The notes under the pieces: model-generated | Told to the model about the DNA's origin: nothing | The model's database searches: none | What the model saw: the letters and a program-made list of their open reading frames with translations, nothing else | Position numbers and translations under genes: made by a program | From: Siderastrea siderea | Lineage: Eukaryota; Cnidaria; Anthozoa; Scleractinia; Rhizangiidae | DNA length: 64,000 nt | Assembly (NCBI GenBank): GCA_964030785.1 | Contig: OZ034978.1 | Span: 5,589,001-5,653,000, forward strand | Direction: 5' to 3' | Part shown: one piece after another, positions 10,857 to 24,088 of the stretch | How the letters are laid out: every line of letters starts with the position of its first letter | Numbering within the stretch: position 1 is the stretch's first letter

Positions 10857-13800
10857 GTTTTACACACGTTCTGAAGTTGATTACGTGTGTGATTTGTAAA
10901 TATGGCAAGGACTCCTATTGGCTAGACCATTTCAGAATTGAAGAGTAAAAAGCGTCGTTTTCTTCTATGTTGTTTTGACAAGTTACAAGCTAGAACGAGT
11001 TTGAGGTTAACATGAAAATACCAAACACCCAAAATGAGACAGGTGTTCGGATTGGTTGCAGCAATTCTGAATTGGCCAATGAGGAGACAGCTACTGTCAT
11101 GCCTGTTTTGATTGGTTTCGCACGTTTAAACGTGATTTGGAGATGATATTGTGCACGACAGGCCAGCAGCAAAATTATTTGATGGACAATTTGCGACATA
11201 GGCTGTTTCTTTCGTTTTCTTTTTCTTTTTTTTTTCTAACTTTTAACGTTTCACACTGAAACCGCTTCAAAGCTGACTTAAACAGGGTATAATAAAACAA
11301 TGCCTACTTGAGCAAAGATGAAATAGAACTTCTCAATGAAAATCAGCTTTAAGTAAAGGAACTTCGAATAATCCTTAATTTCAAGATTATAAAAAAGTCA
11401 AATTTGTAAGACAAAATGATTAAAAGAAGGATAAACACTTGTTCGGATTTTTCAGTGTAACTTAACTTATCAGAAAACACTTTGTAGAAGAGCGACGACT
11501 TAACATAACGAATATGTTATTTCAACAAAACCTTTATCAAAATTTAGGTGAAAGTCATACGCAACCGAAGGACTATCAAACAGTACGGACTATCGTAAAC
11601 GTGTTGTTTTGAGTAAATGTGAATGCACGACTTATGACTAGTTTTCTTTACAGTACTAACAATGAAGTATCCTTGTGTAAAGATTATGTCAGTGAACAAA
11701 CTTATAAGCTTCAAGAGTAATTGTGATTGTGCAAAATTGGGAGTCATTCATTTTAGATCCCTCCCACAGAAAACTAAGCATATACATCAAATGAATCATT
11801 AATCCCGTTTTCAACTGAAGAACTAAAAAGTTCAGTAAAAAGAAAATTAAGTTACGAGAACACAAAAGGTTTTTCGTACAAAATGGACTAATCCATGTAA
11901 AATAGTCTCTTTTTTGCAAAAATTTATTGCAAAAATTCATCTATAAACTTCTAAATCGTTGGATATTTAATAAGAAAGATGGCAATTTTTTCCATACTCT
12001 TAAAAACGAGACAGTTACCTTTGAAGTATCTCATTTCCTGAGTCGTATGAATATGGACAAATATCTAAATGATAGGAGAAAAACAAGAAAAGAAGTGTAA
12101 GGTTAAATTGAACAGCAAAACAAGGAGAAAATTTGCAGACAAGAAAGAAATTACAAGCTTACATGCACAGTTGTTCTCTTCAATCCTTTCTTATCGATGT
12201 TTGGAAGAAATGTTCTTTCCTAGTTAACCAAACACTATTTCGTGCTTTGTTAAATTTGCTTCTCGTCAAAACAAGTTCGTTAAACAGCATACGTATTAGT
12301 TATAATTTTCATGATACCAACAAGCAGTACTATTCGTTAGCACTGTTTGTTTAATGATCCTTGGCTCGTCCAATCGGATAGCGTCTTCCATTCCTGTGTT
12401 GCTATCGTTTGCGTCCTGAATTGGTGTGAGATAAATGTTGTTTCTTTATTTGTAGAATAGTTTGGAATTCCGCAAAAAGTAACTAAACTGCGAAAATAAA
12501 ATACCTTTTGAATGAGATTACAGTAATCTTCTACTAATATATCGGTGTTTCCTTCTTTTCTGTATTGATATATCTCTGAATTGTATTTTATTTTCTGGAT
12601 TGATATGTATTTCGTCCAGGAAATCATACTCGCAGGCTAACTGTGCATCTCTTTCAGCAAAAGTTAGCGGTTTTTCCACAGCAAAAATTTGAAGTCGCCA
12701 TGAAAGAAATATCCTTATTTACAAGCAGAGAGTGTCAACAATTTTTTCAAATTTGTGGGTATTTATTGTCTCGAAAGTTCGCCTCTCAAAACTAACTAAA
12801 ATTGAGATCGAACGGTTGTCGCGAAAATTTCCTGCGAGGTAAAGCAGAACTTGTTTCACAATCTGTGATTTGTTCTTTTTACTTGATTCTCAACTCGCGT
12901 GTTAATCCTAACACACAACACATAACTTTGTATTTGAGGAAATGTCGAATACCTGGCTCGATAGTTTCTTTCAAGGTTAGTTTCGCAAGATCGAATGAAG
13001 TCCTCACCAAAAGCCCTAAAGGTAGCGAAAAGGAAGTAGCTTATAATTAATAAAGACATTTTTTTGCGAGGAAACCGTTGAATGTATACCAGTTAACATA
13101 TGAACTAAATATACGTAACTAAAATGTTTTACCTGTGAACTAATTCAGCACCAAGGGTGTCTGGCGAAAACAAGAATCTGGAACGGCAAATGAAATTAGT
13201 TTGTTAGATTTGAAATGAAAACAGGTAAATGATAATCAACCAAGTTGCAACCTTTTCTTGCCAGTGTTGACAATTTTTTTTCTTTTTTTGCTTTGGTTAG
13301 CTAGGTTTTCGTCAGAACAAGTTCGTTCCATTCTAAAAGGCTCAAACGGTTTGATTAATCGCTGATTTCTGCTGTGAAATAGCGTTTTCCGTATCAGTTT
13401 TTCTACCGTTTTTCAGGATACTGAAAAAACTGGTGTCTCACGTTTTTAACGTCTCTATATTTTGAAAAACAGTAATTCTTGCGACTCGATAGATTACTAC
13501 TGTGCAAACTGTATAAAGCATTTTTGACTAAAGTTATAGCAGTCTAAGTCCCAAGACAAACGAATGCACGAGTCGAAAAGAGTTTTTAAAATAAAGTTTA
13601 GACTATTTCAGAGCGTGTGAGAGTGTGTAAGGATTCAAGGGGCCATTCATTGTGATGAAAATTTCAGCAGATTCAAAGCCTTCAAATGGCTTACAGCCAC
13701 AAGTCCACTTTCGGTTTAGAGGTACACGAGCGGTTAAGTTGCGCAAGTTCTTTAGGGACGATTACGAAGAAATCGGGAGTGAAAAAACTGACATAAGAAG

Positions 13801-15434
13801 AATAAGAACTAGAAGACACTATTGAAAGGCCTAATTCTTCGAGGGTGCGTAAAAGTTTTAGGCAAAAGAAGAGCGGGAAAATGAATTAAGAGAAACTGTT
13901 TTCGATCGGTTTCGTTACACCCATTGGTGCAAGTAGCTAAACGGTTAGACTAAGTGTTTTACTAGGACGATTCAAACAGTCCAGTCGCAGCCTGCTGGCC
14001 TCTAGGTTTGTTTTAAAAGCTAGTGCAAAAAGTCTATGAGCTTTTCCTTTTTTCTGTTTCTATTTGTTGTAATTGCGCACTAAACAAAACTCTTTATGGC
14101 ATCTAGTCGAAGGGTTGCTAGCTACGAAACTACAGACTCAAATTTTTGTCCCCAAAACTGTATGCATTTGGATACATAATTTTAATTAAACACTTTTTAC
14201 TTGTTTTCATACTAGCCAGATTGGTATGTAAAACTAGCAGTAATGTGTATCCTGGATTCAAGGAGTGCTTACCATACGTTTCAGATTAGCGTACCCATTA
14301 GTAATAAACTCTCCTCTCGGAACGTTGTACTTGCTACTGACTCAGTAAATCAGCGTCAGTCGATTTGCTGAGTTGGATCGTTTTGCTTATATTAAACGTC
14401 TTTCGAAACCAACAGTAAGAAGCTATTTTGTATTTTCGTGCGGAATGAAACTGCTTTAACAGAGTGTAAAATTAATCAAACGGTATATTAAACTGTCCTG
14501 CCGTTGAAATTACAGAACTGCTCTAAAATGGAGCCCACAATTTTTTAATGTGTGAGTGATAATTAAATCGTATCGATTAACAAAAAGTTAATCTAAGAAA
14601 AAGCTTTTGTCTACGAATTCACATAATTTAATACACTTGGATAACTTAAGCGAGAAAAATTTTGTTGCATGCGTGTTACATTGAGATGCAGTGAACATAT
14701 TTATCCTTTACCTTTAAGTAATTCAACGTCTGCATGCTTGTCTGTGAGGAAACGAAATCTAAACGAAGAAAGAGAAAGAGGAGTTAGATGTAATACAATA
14801 ACAACTAAATAATCCGAAATCAAACAAGTGAAAGGAACAGGTCGCTTCAAAGGAATACCTGTTCGGAAATAAGCTAATGGCTTCATTTATTCGGGTGTAG
14901 GATGATTAAGAAAAAAAAAACGTCGCTTCGAACTTTCGTTAGGTGGAAATTTTAACGCCTGTTGTATTCCGAAGAAACTGTACGCCAAAGCAAACAGCAG
15001 CGATTCTGTAGTATAGCACAGCAGTCTACGACCATCCGAAGGCCGAAGGCGATTGCCGAAGCTCACCCAGTGTCGTTTTGGTTACAAGAAAGATCAGCAA
15101 CAATTTTCCTTAAGACAACTGTCAGAGAAGCTCGTCAGTAACTCCGGGAAATAAGATTACATTCCCGTAGATCACGTTTTCTGCCAATATTTAAATATTC
15201 AGCTTAAACATTGAACAGAAGAACAAATTGCATTGGTTTACATGAATATTCATAAAGCCCCCCAAACATTGTTGCAAATCTTTTGTGGAAATTTGAGTTT
15301 TGTTTATCCCTTATAAAAACAAAATTGCTTACTTACACTGCCATATTTCTCTGCAATCGTCACTTCTTGTTGCACAGAAATAAGTAAAGCCTTTTCTGTT
15401 TAGTTTTCTTTGTGTATAATAAGGCTCTCGTAAG

Positions 15435-15760
15435 ATCAAGTTTGTGAAAAAGTAAATATTTAAAAATTCGCATTGACCAACTTCATTCTAACGAGCCATG
15501 TTGTTAGCCAGAACGGTTTCAATAGTCGCTCAATCCTCCAATAGAATGACCTCTTCTATTTCTAATTTCGGACAGTTGTCATGCCTTGTCAGATCAAGTT
15601 TGTAAAAAAAAAACAAGAATTTTAAATTTATCGCTGCTCAAGTCCATTGTAACAAGCGCTGTTATTGGCTGGAACAAGTTGAACAGTTCTGTCCAATGGA
15701 ATGACCTCTTCTGTTTCCGATTGCGTACGTTTATCACGTTTTGTTTTGTCTTCTTTTCAT
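15435..15760. repeat. Diverged tandem duplication (period about 156 bp) kept in all three units
   Basis: Two related modules start at gatcaagtttgt (15435 and 15591) and run through aatgacctcttctatttc / aatgacctcttctgtttc. The second contains ttattggct, an inverted CCAAT. The pair recurs at about 45890-46210 and 62825-63140. Confidence 0.65.
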
Positions 15761-17080
15761 TTTTTGCAAAAATTAGATATAATTCCTAGAAAACCAAAGC
15801 GATTGAGAGAAGACCAAATTATTTCACAAAACTTCAGTCAAAATATCTGGGTACGGGGTACGTTGTGAACTAGGCTTGATATCTCGCTGAAATAAACGAT
15901 TTTATCTCTGTATCACGGCTTAACAATACCAGCATGCTGAATTATTATTCTGATCTGACGTGTCATTCGAGACAACTCGCGAAACTCCACATCTCTCGAT
16001 AGAGTCGTCGAGATTCGCAAGGAAAAAAACTGAAAGAGCACAGCTTTCGCTTTTCAGAAAAGAACAGACTTATGCCAGTTACTTTGTGCTAAATTTTTTA
16101 TATTTTGCTCAAGTTTTTCCGTATTTGTGACAGGAAAACTATATTTCACTGTTTACAATGCGAGTCATTTGTTTGCTTTGGCTATTGAGCCACGAACTGA
16201 ACTTGTCTGAAATTTAAATACAGACGTAAAATAATTAAAGAAAAACACAAATCAAAGGGCCTTATCACAGGCTTATTTTGATGCCAGTTAACAGCGTTGT
16301 TTTTTTTTTTTTGGTTTCTTCTTTGGCGGTGGTTTTAAGTTCAAATCACCCGGGAGACTTGAGAAAGTAAGGAAATATCGGGAAAGTAAGAGAATTTCAG
16401 GGGAATTATACTTGCCGTTTTTCTAATTTCAATTTCCTTTGCAAGGAGAAATTCCGGTTCTCTGTCGGAATTTAGCTGAGCCCACGGTATAATGAAGGAC
16501 GTTGTTAAGAAACTAACAACTTCGTTCCCAGGGTCCCACCTTTTCCTCCTTTTCTCCCCCCGGCTTGCTCTTCACTCGAAGGAGGACAGGGAACCCTGGC
16601 AAGGAGGAGGGTCTCAGAGTAATTGATTTGAGAGATATGTTGGTTCTACGCTGCTTACATAACTTTTATTTCATTTATTGATTTTTTTGTTTTTTTTAAT
16701 CCAGCCCATTTACCAGTAGTACAGTAGTATTACAAGTAGTAAACTAGTACAGTGGCATTATTGTACATAATAGACGTTATTTAAACTTGAGATGAATATT
16801 GTTAGCCATTGCTCCGCTACGCGAGCATTTGCTTCTTATAAATACTGGTTGTTACCACATTACTTGTAACTTCAAAGCTTAATTTTCAAATTGTTTTTAG
16901 GAGTTTGTGGTATTGCAGTCATTGTTTGATGGAAGGGATGTTAATTTTTTTGCATATGCAGCTAGTACTGGATGTTCAAATACCAGATGAGTTTGGAGGA
17001 CTTAATGGGGAGGCCATTTACATCGGTATAGCTATTTTTCCTTGTCTTATTTATTAAAAATAGCACAAAATTTACAGTTT

Positions 17081-17169
17081 TCATTCATTCATTCATTCAT
17101 TCATTCATTCATTCATTCACTCACTCACTCACTCACTCACTCACTCACTCAGCCAGCCAGCCAGCCAGC

Positions 17170-17210
<41 letters not shown>

Positions 17211-17552
17211 AGTCAGTCAGTCAGTCAGTCAGTTAGTCAGTCAGTCAGTCAGCCAGCCAGCCAGCCAGCCGTTCAGTCAGTCAGTCAGTCAGTCAGTCAG
17301 TCAGTCAGTCAGTCAGTCAGTCAGCGGTCAGTCAGTCAGCCAGCCAGCCGTTCAGTCAGTCAGTCAGTCAGTCAGTCAGTCAGTCAGTTAGTCAGTCAGT
17401 CAGCCAGCCAGCCAGTCAGTCAGTCAGTCAGTCAGTTAGTCAGTCAGCCAGTCAGTCAGTCAGTCAGTTAGTACGTTATTTAGGTAGGCAGGCAGACAGT
17501 CAGTCAGTCAGTCGGTCAGTCAGTTAGTCAGGCAGTCAGGAAGTCAGTCAGC
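17081..17552 (+). repeat. Tetranucleotide array (ATTC/ACTC/AGCC/AGTC)
   Basis: About 470 bp of 4-bp repeats in the first intron of RAD51C copy 1. Blocks run cattcattc, then cactcactc, then agccagcc, then long gtcagtcag tracts with interruptions. The same site in copy 2 (about 49725-49800) has only about 80 bp. The open frame through it (HSFIHSF..) is a by-product of the repeat. Confidence 0.95.
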
Positions 17553-18470
17553 ATGTTTCTTTCTTATTCTACATTAATGCAACATTTACATATTATCATT
17601 TATTTTTCTAATGCAGACACAGAAGGAAGCTTTATCGTGGAGAGAGTGGTCGGTATAGCAGATGCAGCAGTGAAACACATGCAACATGTTGTTGAATTTT
17701 CTGACATGGATGAATCAGGTACAGTCTTGAATATAAGTAAATCAGACAAAATCCGGCAAGCGTGTACGTGAAAAGTGGGAATTTTCGCTTAAATTTGGCG
17801 AACGTTTGCCTCTATTTGAGAGATCCACTGTTCGACACGACGTGGTTTCCTTAGCGGATTCGATCGTCGCAGTGTAGAGGGGTGACCGCAACGAAAATGC
17901 CGTGGTTTCAAATGAAAGAGTCCGTGTAAGCGCTGATTAGAGTTACAAGTAAGCCCAGCTTGCAACAGCATGTCAAACAGTGAACGAGCTTGTGTCAGCT
18001 TGTTGTTGAAAGTGGTGGCATGCCATTGTAAGACAACGAATTAAGCGCATGCAAGTTGTGATAACATGAGAATTTTTCATTTTTCGTCTCTATTAAGAAA
18101 GATTTACCTGTAAGACCTTTACATATGATTTGCGTTTTTGCTCTTAACAGAAAGGTTTCTCCAAACCGAAGCCTTGAAAAAGTTTTAAGTGGAAAGCATC
18201 TTGTCTGGGATCTACGTGTTTAGATCTCATGATTACATGCAGTTAATAGCGTTGTCGCATGTTATACCAGACTTCTTGACAGAACACTCCAACGTAAGTG
18301 AGAATTGCACTCGTTTAACGCCCATCCAGGGTGGAAATTTGTTTGTGTCCAAAGTATTTAAGTTTCAAAAACATTCTTTTCATATGTGAATGCGTTAATG
18401 AGTATTTCATGTTTTATTAACGTTTTCTCTCCTAAAGTCAACCTTGAACTGCATCTGATGTGGTTGTTTG

Positions 18471-18735
18471 GATGAAATTCTAAAGTGTGACCATTCAAAT
18501 GAAAGATACCGAGCAGTACTTTCCTATGGCGCTGTTTATTATGCTGTACAAGGTGGTTCTAACTTTTGAGTCTGTAGATGAAATCCTAAAGTGTGACCAT
18601 TCAAATGAAAGCTACTGAGCAGTACTTTCCTGTGGTACTATTTATTATGCTGTACAAGGTGGTTCTAATTTTTTGAGTCTGTGGATGAAATCTTAAAGTG
18701 TGACCATTCAAATGAAATCTATTGAGCAGCGCTCA
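18471..18735 (+). repeat. 118-bp VNTR, about 2.2 copies, in a RAD51C copy 1 intron
   Basis: Units start gatgaaat.ctaaagtgtgac and contain gcagtactttcct and tgctgtacaaggtggttcta. The same intron of copy 2 (50728-51300) has nearly five units. Confidence 0.88.
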
Positions 18736-19679
18736 TGTTGGGCCAAAAAAGTAAGCCAAGTGTTATCTAGCCCAGTTTTGAACCGAATTCTGATAACTGT
18801 CTTAAAATTAATATGATTGTTTGTAATCGGAATAAATAGAACATCTCCTGGCAACTGTTAAGTACTAATTTTTATTTCTTAAATCTCAGGTAAAACTCAT
18901 GGTGGTCGACAGTATCGCATTTCAGTTCCGGCATGATTTTGATGACCTCGCTTTGAGGACGAGGTTTTTGAATGGCTTGGCTCAGAGCTTTATAAAGATG
19001 GCGTGTGAAAATCAGTTAGCTGTAAGTAGAAAAGATTCCATTAACCCGATATTTTAGGTAATATGAATTATGAATTGAGATTTTTTAATAGTCCAGTTTA
19101 AACTGCACCAAGACCGCTGGATAAAAAGAAAAAAGACCCATTTCTTACAGGGTAATTCTCAATCTGAAGGAAAATATTCATAAACACCAGTGAGAAGATG
19201 AACTGTTCACTATTCTGTGTATTGTTTTATCGTAGCCGGATTCAGCACTTTCCTGCTGGTATTTTTGAATATCTTACGTAAGTTTGAGATGAACCTTGTG
19301 AAAATACGTCTTAAGTATTTTTATTCAGCAGCTTTAGTGGAAAAGAAACTGGACGGTTGCTTCCAGTGAGAACCTATCCTAATTTTGTCAGTTTTCCTGT
19401 GCATGATGGTTCGTTAATGCGTTGCAATTAGTAGACAGAAGAGATGAGATTCTTGGAAATCCTCTATTCCAGGTTGTTTTTATGAACCAGATGACCACGC
19501 GCGTCAAACCTCGCAGCTGGAACAACCTCACCTTATACCAGCGTTAGGTGAGCTTTTCTAGGGTGGTATTTTAATAACCGGCTTAAAAGTTAAACCAAGC
19601 ATTGTCACCGAGCCAGTCACTGTGCCTTCGAGCAACATAAAGGAAGCCTTGAAACTGCTGTGGGATCTACTGTAATTGG

Positions 19680-19772
19680 CTAGGCTTTAGTCGTCTCCCT
19701 GCCTAATAATTTTATGTATATGTGCTGTTTTCTTGTTAGGCGAAGCTAAATAAATAAAGAAAGAAAGAAACG
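19680..19772 (+). mobile_element. Possible retroelement 3'-end remnant
   Basis: The sequence ctgcctaataa..ttgttaggcgaagc forms a small hairpin and is followed by taaataaataaagaaagaaag, the look of a LINE or SINE 3' terminus. The part of copy 2 that would correspond is deleted, so insertion cannot be shown. Confidence 0.3.
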
Positions 19773-21845
19773 CGAGAAATGTCACGTGAACGTACACGAG
19801 GAAAGTCACATGATACTGAGGAGCCTTGCCCTTTGGTTAACGACGTTCGTTTCTGTGACGAGAAAAGGAAGTCATGTGGCAGTATCCTAACTTATACCAC
19901 CGATACCGCTCTGAAGTATCGATACTTTCAATGGGTATGCCAGTATCGTTGTTGTCGCATATTATCTGATATATGGGTAGTTACTTGGCACTATGTGATC
20001 TGGAAGTACTGAATGGGTAGTGATCTCATTGAAAAGATCATAACAACAGTTAATGTCCCGTTCAACTGATTGATGTTGAATGTTTTTAACTCTCTGTCTC
20101 GATGACGTTTTCTGCGGTTGTCGTAATGACGTCACTGTACTTTTCTTCGCTTGTTTGTTGCAGGTGAAAGCTGGGGTCACTCGAGTACCATTCGAATTGT
20201 GTTGCACTGGGAAGACAAACAGAGGTATATTATACAATCAGATTTTACACGTTGGACAGAGTAAAACGCACGTTTTAATTTGTCTAATGAAGCTGGTGAT
20301 TAAAGTACAGACGTCAGTAATGTTATAGCTACATGCTTGTGGCTCAAAGCGTACTTTTTTGTTCTTACCACGTTTTGACGTCATCTGTGCGTTATCAGAG
20401 TACACACCGGCACGGTCAAATAGAATCTACTTGTGAAATAGAAATAAAATAGGGTCCTGGAAGGTTTGGAAATGTTTGGTGCTCTGGGTCTATCGACGCC
20501 CAGAAATTAGAAGGTGTTTTACTTTAACGAAAGGAGACCCAAGATAGTTGAGCTTCTCTTTCGCAACTTTTGATAAACAGAATATTAACGTTAAATTGCG
20601 TGGTGGTCTCACTGGTGTAAAAGGAAAATAACGAACTGAACGCAAAAAAGGACGGTCGAGGATTCTTAAGCACAGGAAACGCTATTGTTTTAGTGATGTA
20701 TTGATCGTTTTTCTCTCAACAGGTTTGCAAACCTGTACAAGTCTCCTTCACAGCAGGAAATGACAGTTCCGTTTCAGGTCACGGTATGGCATAAATAGCT
20801 GAGTTATTTGTGACAGTTTTAGCTGCCAGACTTCAGATCAGAGGGCTGTAAGTTGAGGAAAAATGGGTGTATTCTTCTTGCCCGTTCGCGGGAAGGCTTC
20901 ATTCTCACGTGGTCTCTCTCCTGTGGGTATTCCCTGTAATGGACTATACGGGGTGTCTCCGCCCGAAAGGGGTACTCTCCTTGCGCTTGGAGTATACAAA
21001 TAGTTAGTGAATTTGCAGTTTTGGTATGTTAAAGAATCGCCAAAATGTGCCTTCAACTGAAAAAGGTGACAAGTACGAAACTTTTTACTGAATTTTTGGC
21101 ATCACGACTCAAAAATACACGAAAGCTTGGAGCATTCGAGGGACTAAAATCCCGCGATGATCTACTGCATTTGCTTTATTTATGAGGTATAAAAAAGGTG
21201 GAATGTTTGTTCTAGGTACATGAAAGGGGTACCATTTCGACAGAAATTAGTATATTATATGGTAAGCAGAGTGTCCCTATACGAAGCTTCATAAAGTACC
21301 CCCCCCCCCCTCCCAGCCCGGGGGCCTCCCTGCAAGTGGGGAATAAATGGCTTTTGGGAGATTGCTGTTGTAAAGGATGATGAATTAGCATCCCATGCAT
21401 CTAGGGGTTGCGGACACGGTTGCTCTAGTTATATTTGCAACGGTTAGGCGGGGGATCGCTAGCTGGAGGACTATTTAACAGTTTAATTTGATAAGTGCAC
21501 TGTGTGTTTTGTTCTTTTTTATGCCTTATAGGAAGGCGGAGTTCGTGACTGCTTTACAAGCTACACAGAATGCAACCGCTGTGGAAACGAAGACAGTGCA
21601 CGGGCCCAAGAAAACCATCAAAGTGCAGCTCATGGACTTCCAGTGACAGGTGAGGAGTCTACCACCTCCTTGGCGAGAAAAAGAAGACTTGAAGAGATCA
21701 CTTAGAAGAAGAGAACAATTGCATTCTACAACGAGGATTCTATTGACAACGGATTAAAAGCTTGCAAAATTTAGGATATCAAACTTTCGCCAGAAGCACG
21801 TAGATTTTATCCAGTTGGTTTGCTACCCCATGGGATACATTTTAA

Positions 21846-23018
21846 GAGCGAATGTTACCAACGGTCAAACATTTGGTGGCAACAGGTCAAAAATCAATTC
21901 CGCTCATATTCTTATGTTAGGTAGACCTTAATGTGAAACAAATCACTACATAGTTCGTTTGGCTGAATATCGATTTATTTTCAAGAAAATCGATATTAAC
22001 GGAATTCTCTCAAAATGCCGCTTTTGAAGCTCAAAATTGAAGGCAAATCTCGAAGCTTCGCGTGACAAAATGAAGCACTCCAGAGCAATAAAAATTAACC
22101 AGAACGATGTTTAAATATATGTCAAAAGTAATTTCAGCAATTTCTGCTTATTTATTTACGAGCTCTAATTAAATTTATCCGACATACTTTTGACTAGATA
22201 AAAAGTATATCAAGTTTAACCCCTAAAAAAAGTATGTGGTACCGAATATTATTCGTCAAGAATCTGGATTTCAAGAGGAGAAGGGATGTTCTTTTGCCTC
22301 CTAAAAGGATTTTTTGGGGAAATTTATTGACGCGATGTTATAGAATTTTAAAGTTGGACAAAATGCGTCGATTCAAGCGATCAGAAAAGTCAGCCTAATT
22401 TAACTCAGTGTACACATACACAAACAACTTCACGTTTACCGCAGGTTTTGATCAGCAAACAACCGATTTTAACTCAAAATCTTCTAACCTTCATGTTGCT
22501 GTATCACAGATGAGAGCTGTGGTCCTTGTTTATGATAAAATTCAAGCAAACTGCAAGGAAACTTGACAGGATATTGCAACTTGCCATGCCGTTTCACCAA
22601 ACATCCGCCGTTTTTTATGTGAGGATTCTCTTTTCCTATTTTCGTTCAAAAGCAGGCTCAAGGTGTTGTACATAAGATGTTTTTCCTTTGAAACTAGCTC
22701 TGAACTGAACAGCGAAACAAGAAGTCGTTAATACAAAAACATCTGTTACGTGCTTTGGGTGATGCCGCTAATTAATTTAGAACGAGTTTTAGTGAAATCG
22801 ACTACTGCATGCATGTGCCGCGGTAACGAAATTTTGGCTGAATCGAGTGACTTTGGGGAATAAGGTTTAATTTTTTTCAATTAAGCTAATTCTGTCTTCC
22901 TACGTTTACTACTTTAATGACTGAGCGAAGATTCTCAGTAGATTGGGTTCGATGAGTACTTTGAAATCTGTGCAACTGAAAAAAGCGCACCTTGGTTGCG
23001 TGCCATACCCTAGACTCA
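21846..23018 (+). repeat. Left inverted arm of the TTAA element
   Basis: It matches the reverse complement of about 34500-35637 nearly throughout, for example aatcaattccgctcatattc, ccgctaattaatttagaac and gagcgaagattctcagtaga. The arm is split by the Harbinger-like insertion at 23019 and resumes at 32703 (ttctctgttggttttccaag). Confidence 0.88.
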
Positions 23019-23553
23019 GGGTGCGTTTCTTTGGGAAAATCCAAATCCAAATCCAAATCCGGATTAGTGATCTGAAGAATCCACACTCCGAGTGGATACA
23101 TCAGATCAAATCTAAATCCGGATTTTTAGGATTCATGATCCGTGCGTTTCTTTGGGGAACGGATCCGAAAATAGTACATCTGTCAAGCGGTCTTCCATGC
23201 AAATTTACTGGTCTCGCCATATTTTCTCTCGATCTTGCGTGACAAAACATTCGATCGTGAAAAAGAAAATTCAGGTGATTATTCCGTTCCGTATATTTGA
23301 AAAGTTTTCCCCAAAAGAACAGACAGAAGCATTGACACGTCAGGATAACTTCATTTGTGTACCATTTCTGTAATTCAGGGACCAGATTTTGCTAATTGTG
23401 AACGCAAATAGCGAGTTCACTTGAACTACTGCAGACACTGTCCTTGTTTATAAATTATTTGTATTCCATTCTAGTTGAATTCTAGGGCAGTACGAGAGAA
23501 ATATCCTTTTAATATATATATTGCGTGCCTCCAGCCTGTCTTGTCATGACAAA

Positions 23554-23696
23554 ATAATCCTACGCAGGTTAATGAAGAAAACACACAGGGCAAACATTTA
23601 CAATAAAACTTTATTGTTTGCCGGGAAAAGCAAAGCCGCATCAAAGGGGGAGCCGAGGAGCCGAGACCGAGACTGTCCCCCCCTGATGCGGCCCGC
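23554..23696 (-). repeat. Ngaro split direct repeat, outer B2
   Basis: 143 bp, nearly identical to 23862-24004. It starts ataatcctacgcagg and ends gatgcggcccgc. Confidence 0.95.
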
Positions 23697-23713
23697 GGGT
23701 GGGAATGGGTGGG

Positions 23714-23868
23714 TGAAAGCAAAACATGTACAATGCAGACGAAGGCGAACTGAAACTAATAGGACATATCAATGTCTTGTGCACGTGTCCACAGCACAGT
23801 CAATGATTAACCATTTGGAGCTCCGTATTATAATGCCATTGGATGGAATCCAATACCTAACATAATCC
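23714..23868 (-). repeat. Ngaro split direct repeat, inner A2
   Basis: 155 bp, nearly identical to 32457-32611. It runs from tgaaagcaaaacatgtac to cataatcc and overlaps the next repeat by the shared ATAATCC. Confidence 0.95.
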
Positions 23869-24004
23869 TACGCAGGTTAATGAAGAAAACACACAGGGTA
23901 AACATTTACAATAAAACTTTATTGTTTGCCGGGAAAAGCAAAGCCGCATCAAAGGGGGAGCCGAGGAGCCGAGACCGAGACTGTCCCCCCCTGATGCGGC
24001 CCGC
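23862..24004 (-). repeat. Ngaro split direct repeat, inner B1
   Basis: 143-bp copy of 23554-23696, placed directly after the recombinase gene in element orientation. Confidence 0.95.
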
Positions 24005-24088
24005 CCAAACCGCCAGACAAACAGAGAGAAAAATAAGGAAAAAAAAAAAAATAATAATAATAATAAAACAGGGTGGTGAATGGGAGGA

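Larger units (their letters stand above)
10083..16954. other. Spacer of unit A between CTHRC1-like and RAD51C fragment
   Basis: About 6.9 kb of AT-rich, apparently noncoding DNA. Blocks recur in the same order in unit B (about 40200-48570) and unit C (about 58060-64000), for example the motif gccgaagctcacccagtgtc at 15055, 45525 and 62450. Open frames here are short and not kept between units. I looked for the RAD51C Walker A exon (GxxGxGKTQ) on both strands and did not find it. It holds the 5' flank of CTHRC1-A, a candidate untranslated exon and a duplicated 156-bp module near the right end. Confidence 0.6.
16955..21705 (+). pseudogene. RAD51C 3'-half fragment, copy 1
   Basis: Eight exons match RAD51C from just after Walker A to the C-terminus: 16955-17025 (MQLVLDVQIPDEFGG), 17617-17718 (TEGSFIVERVV), 18151-18293, 18890-19021 ([12 protein letters not shown], Walker B region), 19473-19547 (VVFMNQMTTRV), 20164-20224 ([11 protein letters not shown]), 20723-20783 (FANLYKSPSQQEMTV) and 21532-21705 (ends LARKRRLEEIT, a basic NLS-like tail). 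Phases match across introns. Lesions: the first acceptor lost its G (tttgcat), a TAA lies at 18186-18188, and the fifth exon is 1 nt short. Exons with the N-terminal domain and Walker A are absent. RAD51C acts in homologous recombination complexes; this copy cannot make an ATPase. Confidence 0.92.

Noticed and set aside
10083..16954. Search for RAD51C Walker A and N-terminal exons in the spacer
   Set aside because: No GKT-type motif or HhH-like N-terminal segment was seen on the plus strand; the fragments seem truly 5'-truncated.
17042..17236. Open frame with HSFIHSF/SVSQ repeats
   Set aside because: It is produced entirely by the tetranucleotide array and has no start context or conserved counterpart in copy 2.
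17081..17552. CRISPR-like regular repeats
   Set aside because: There are no spacers; it is a simple 4-bp microsatellite in a eukaryotic intron.
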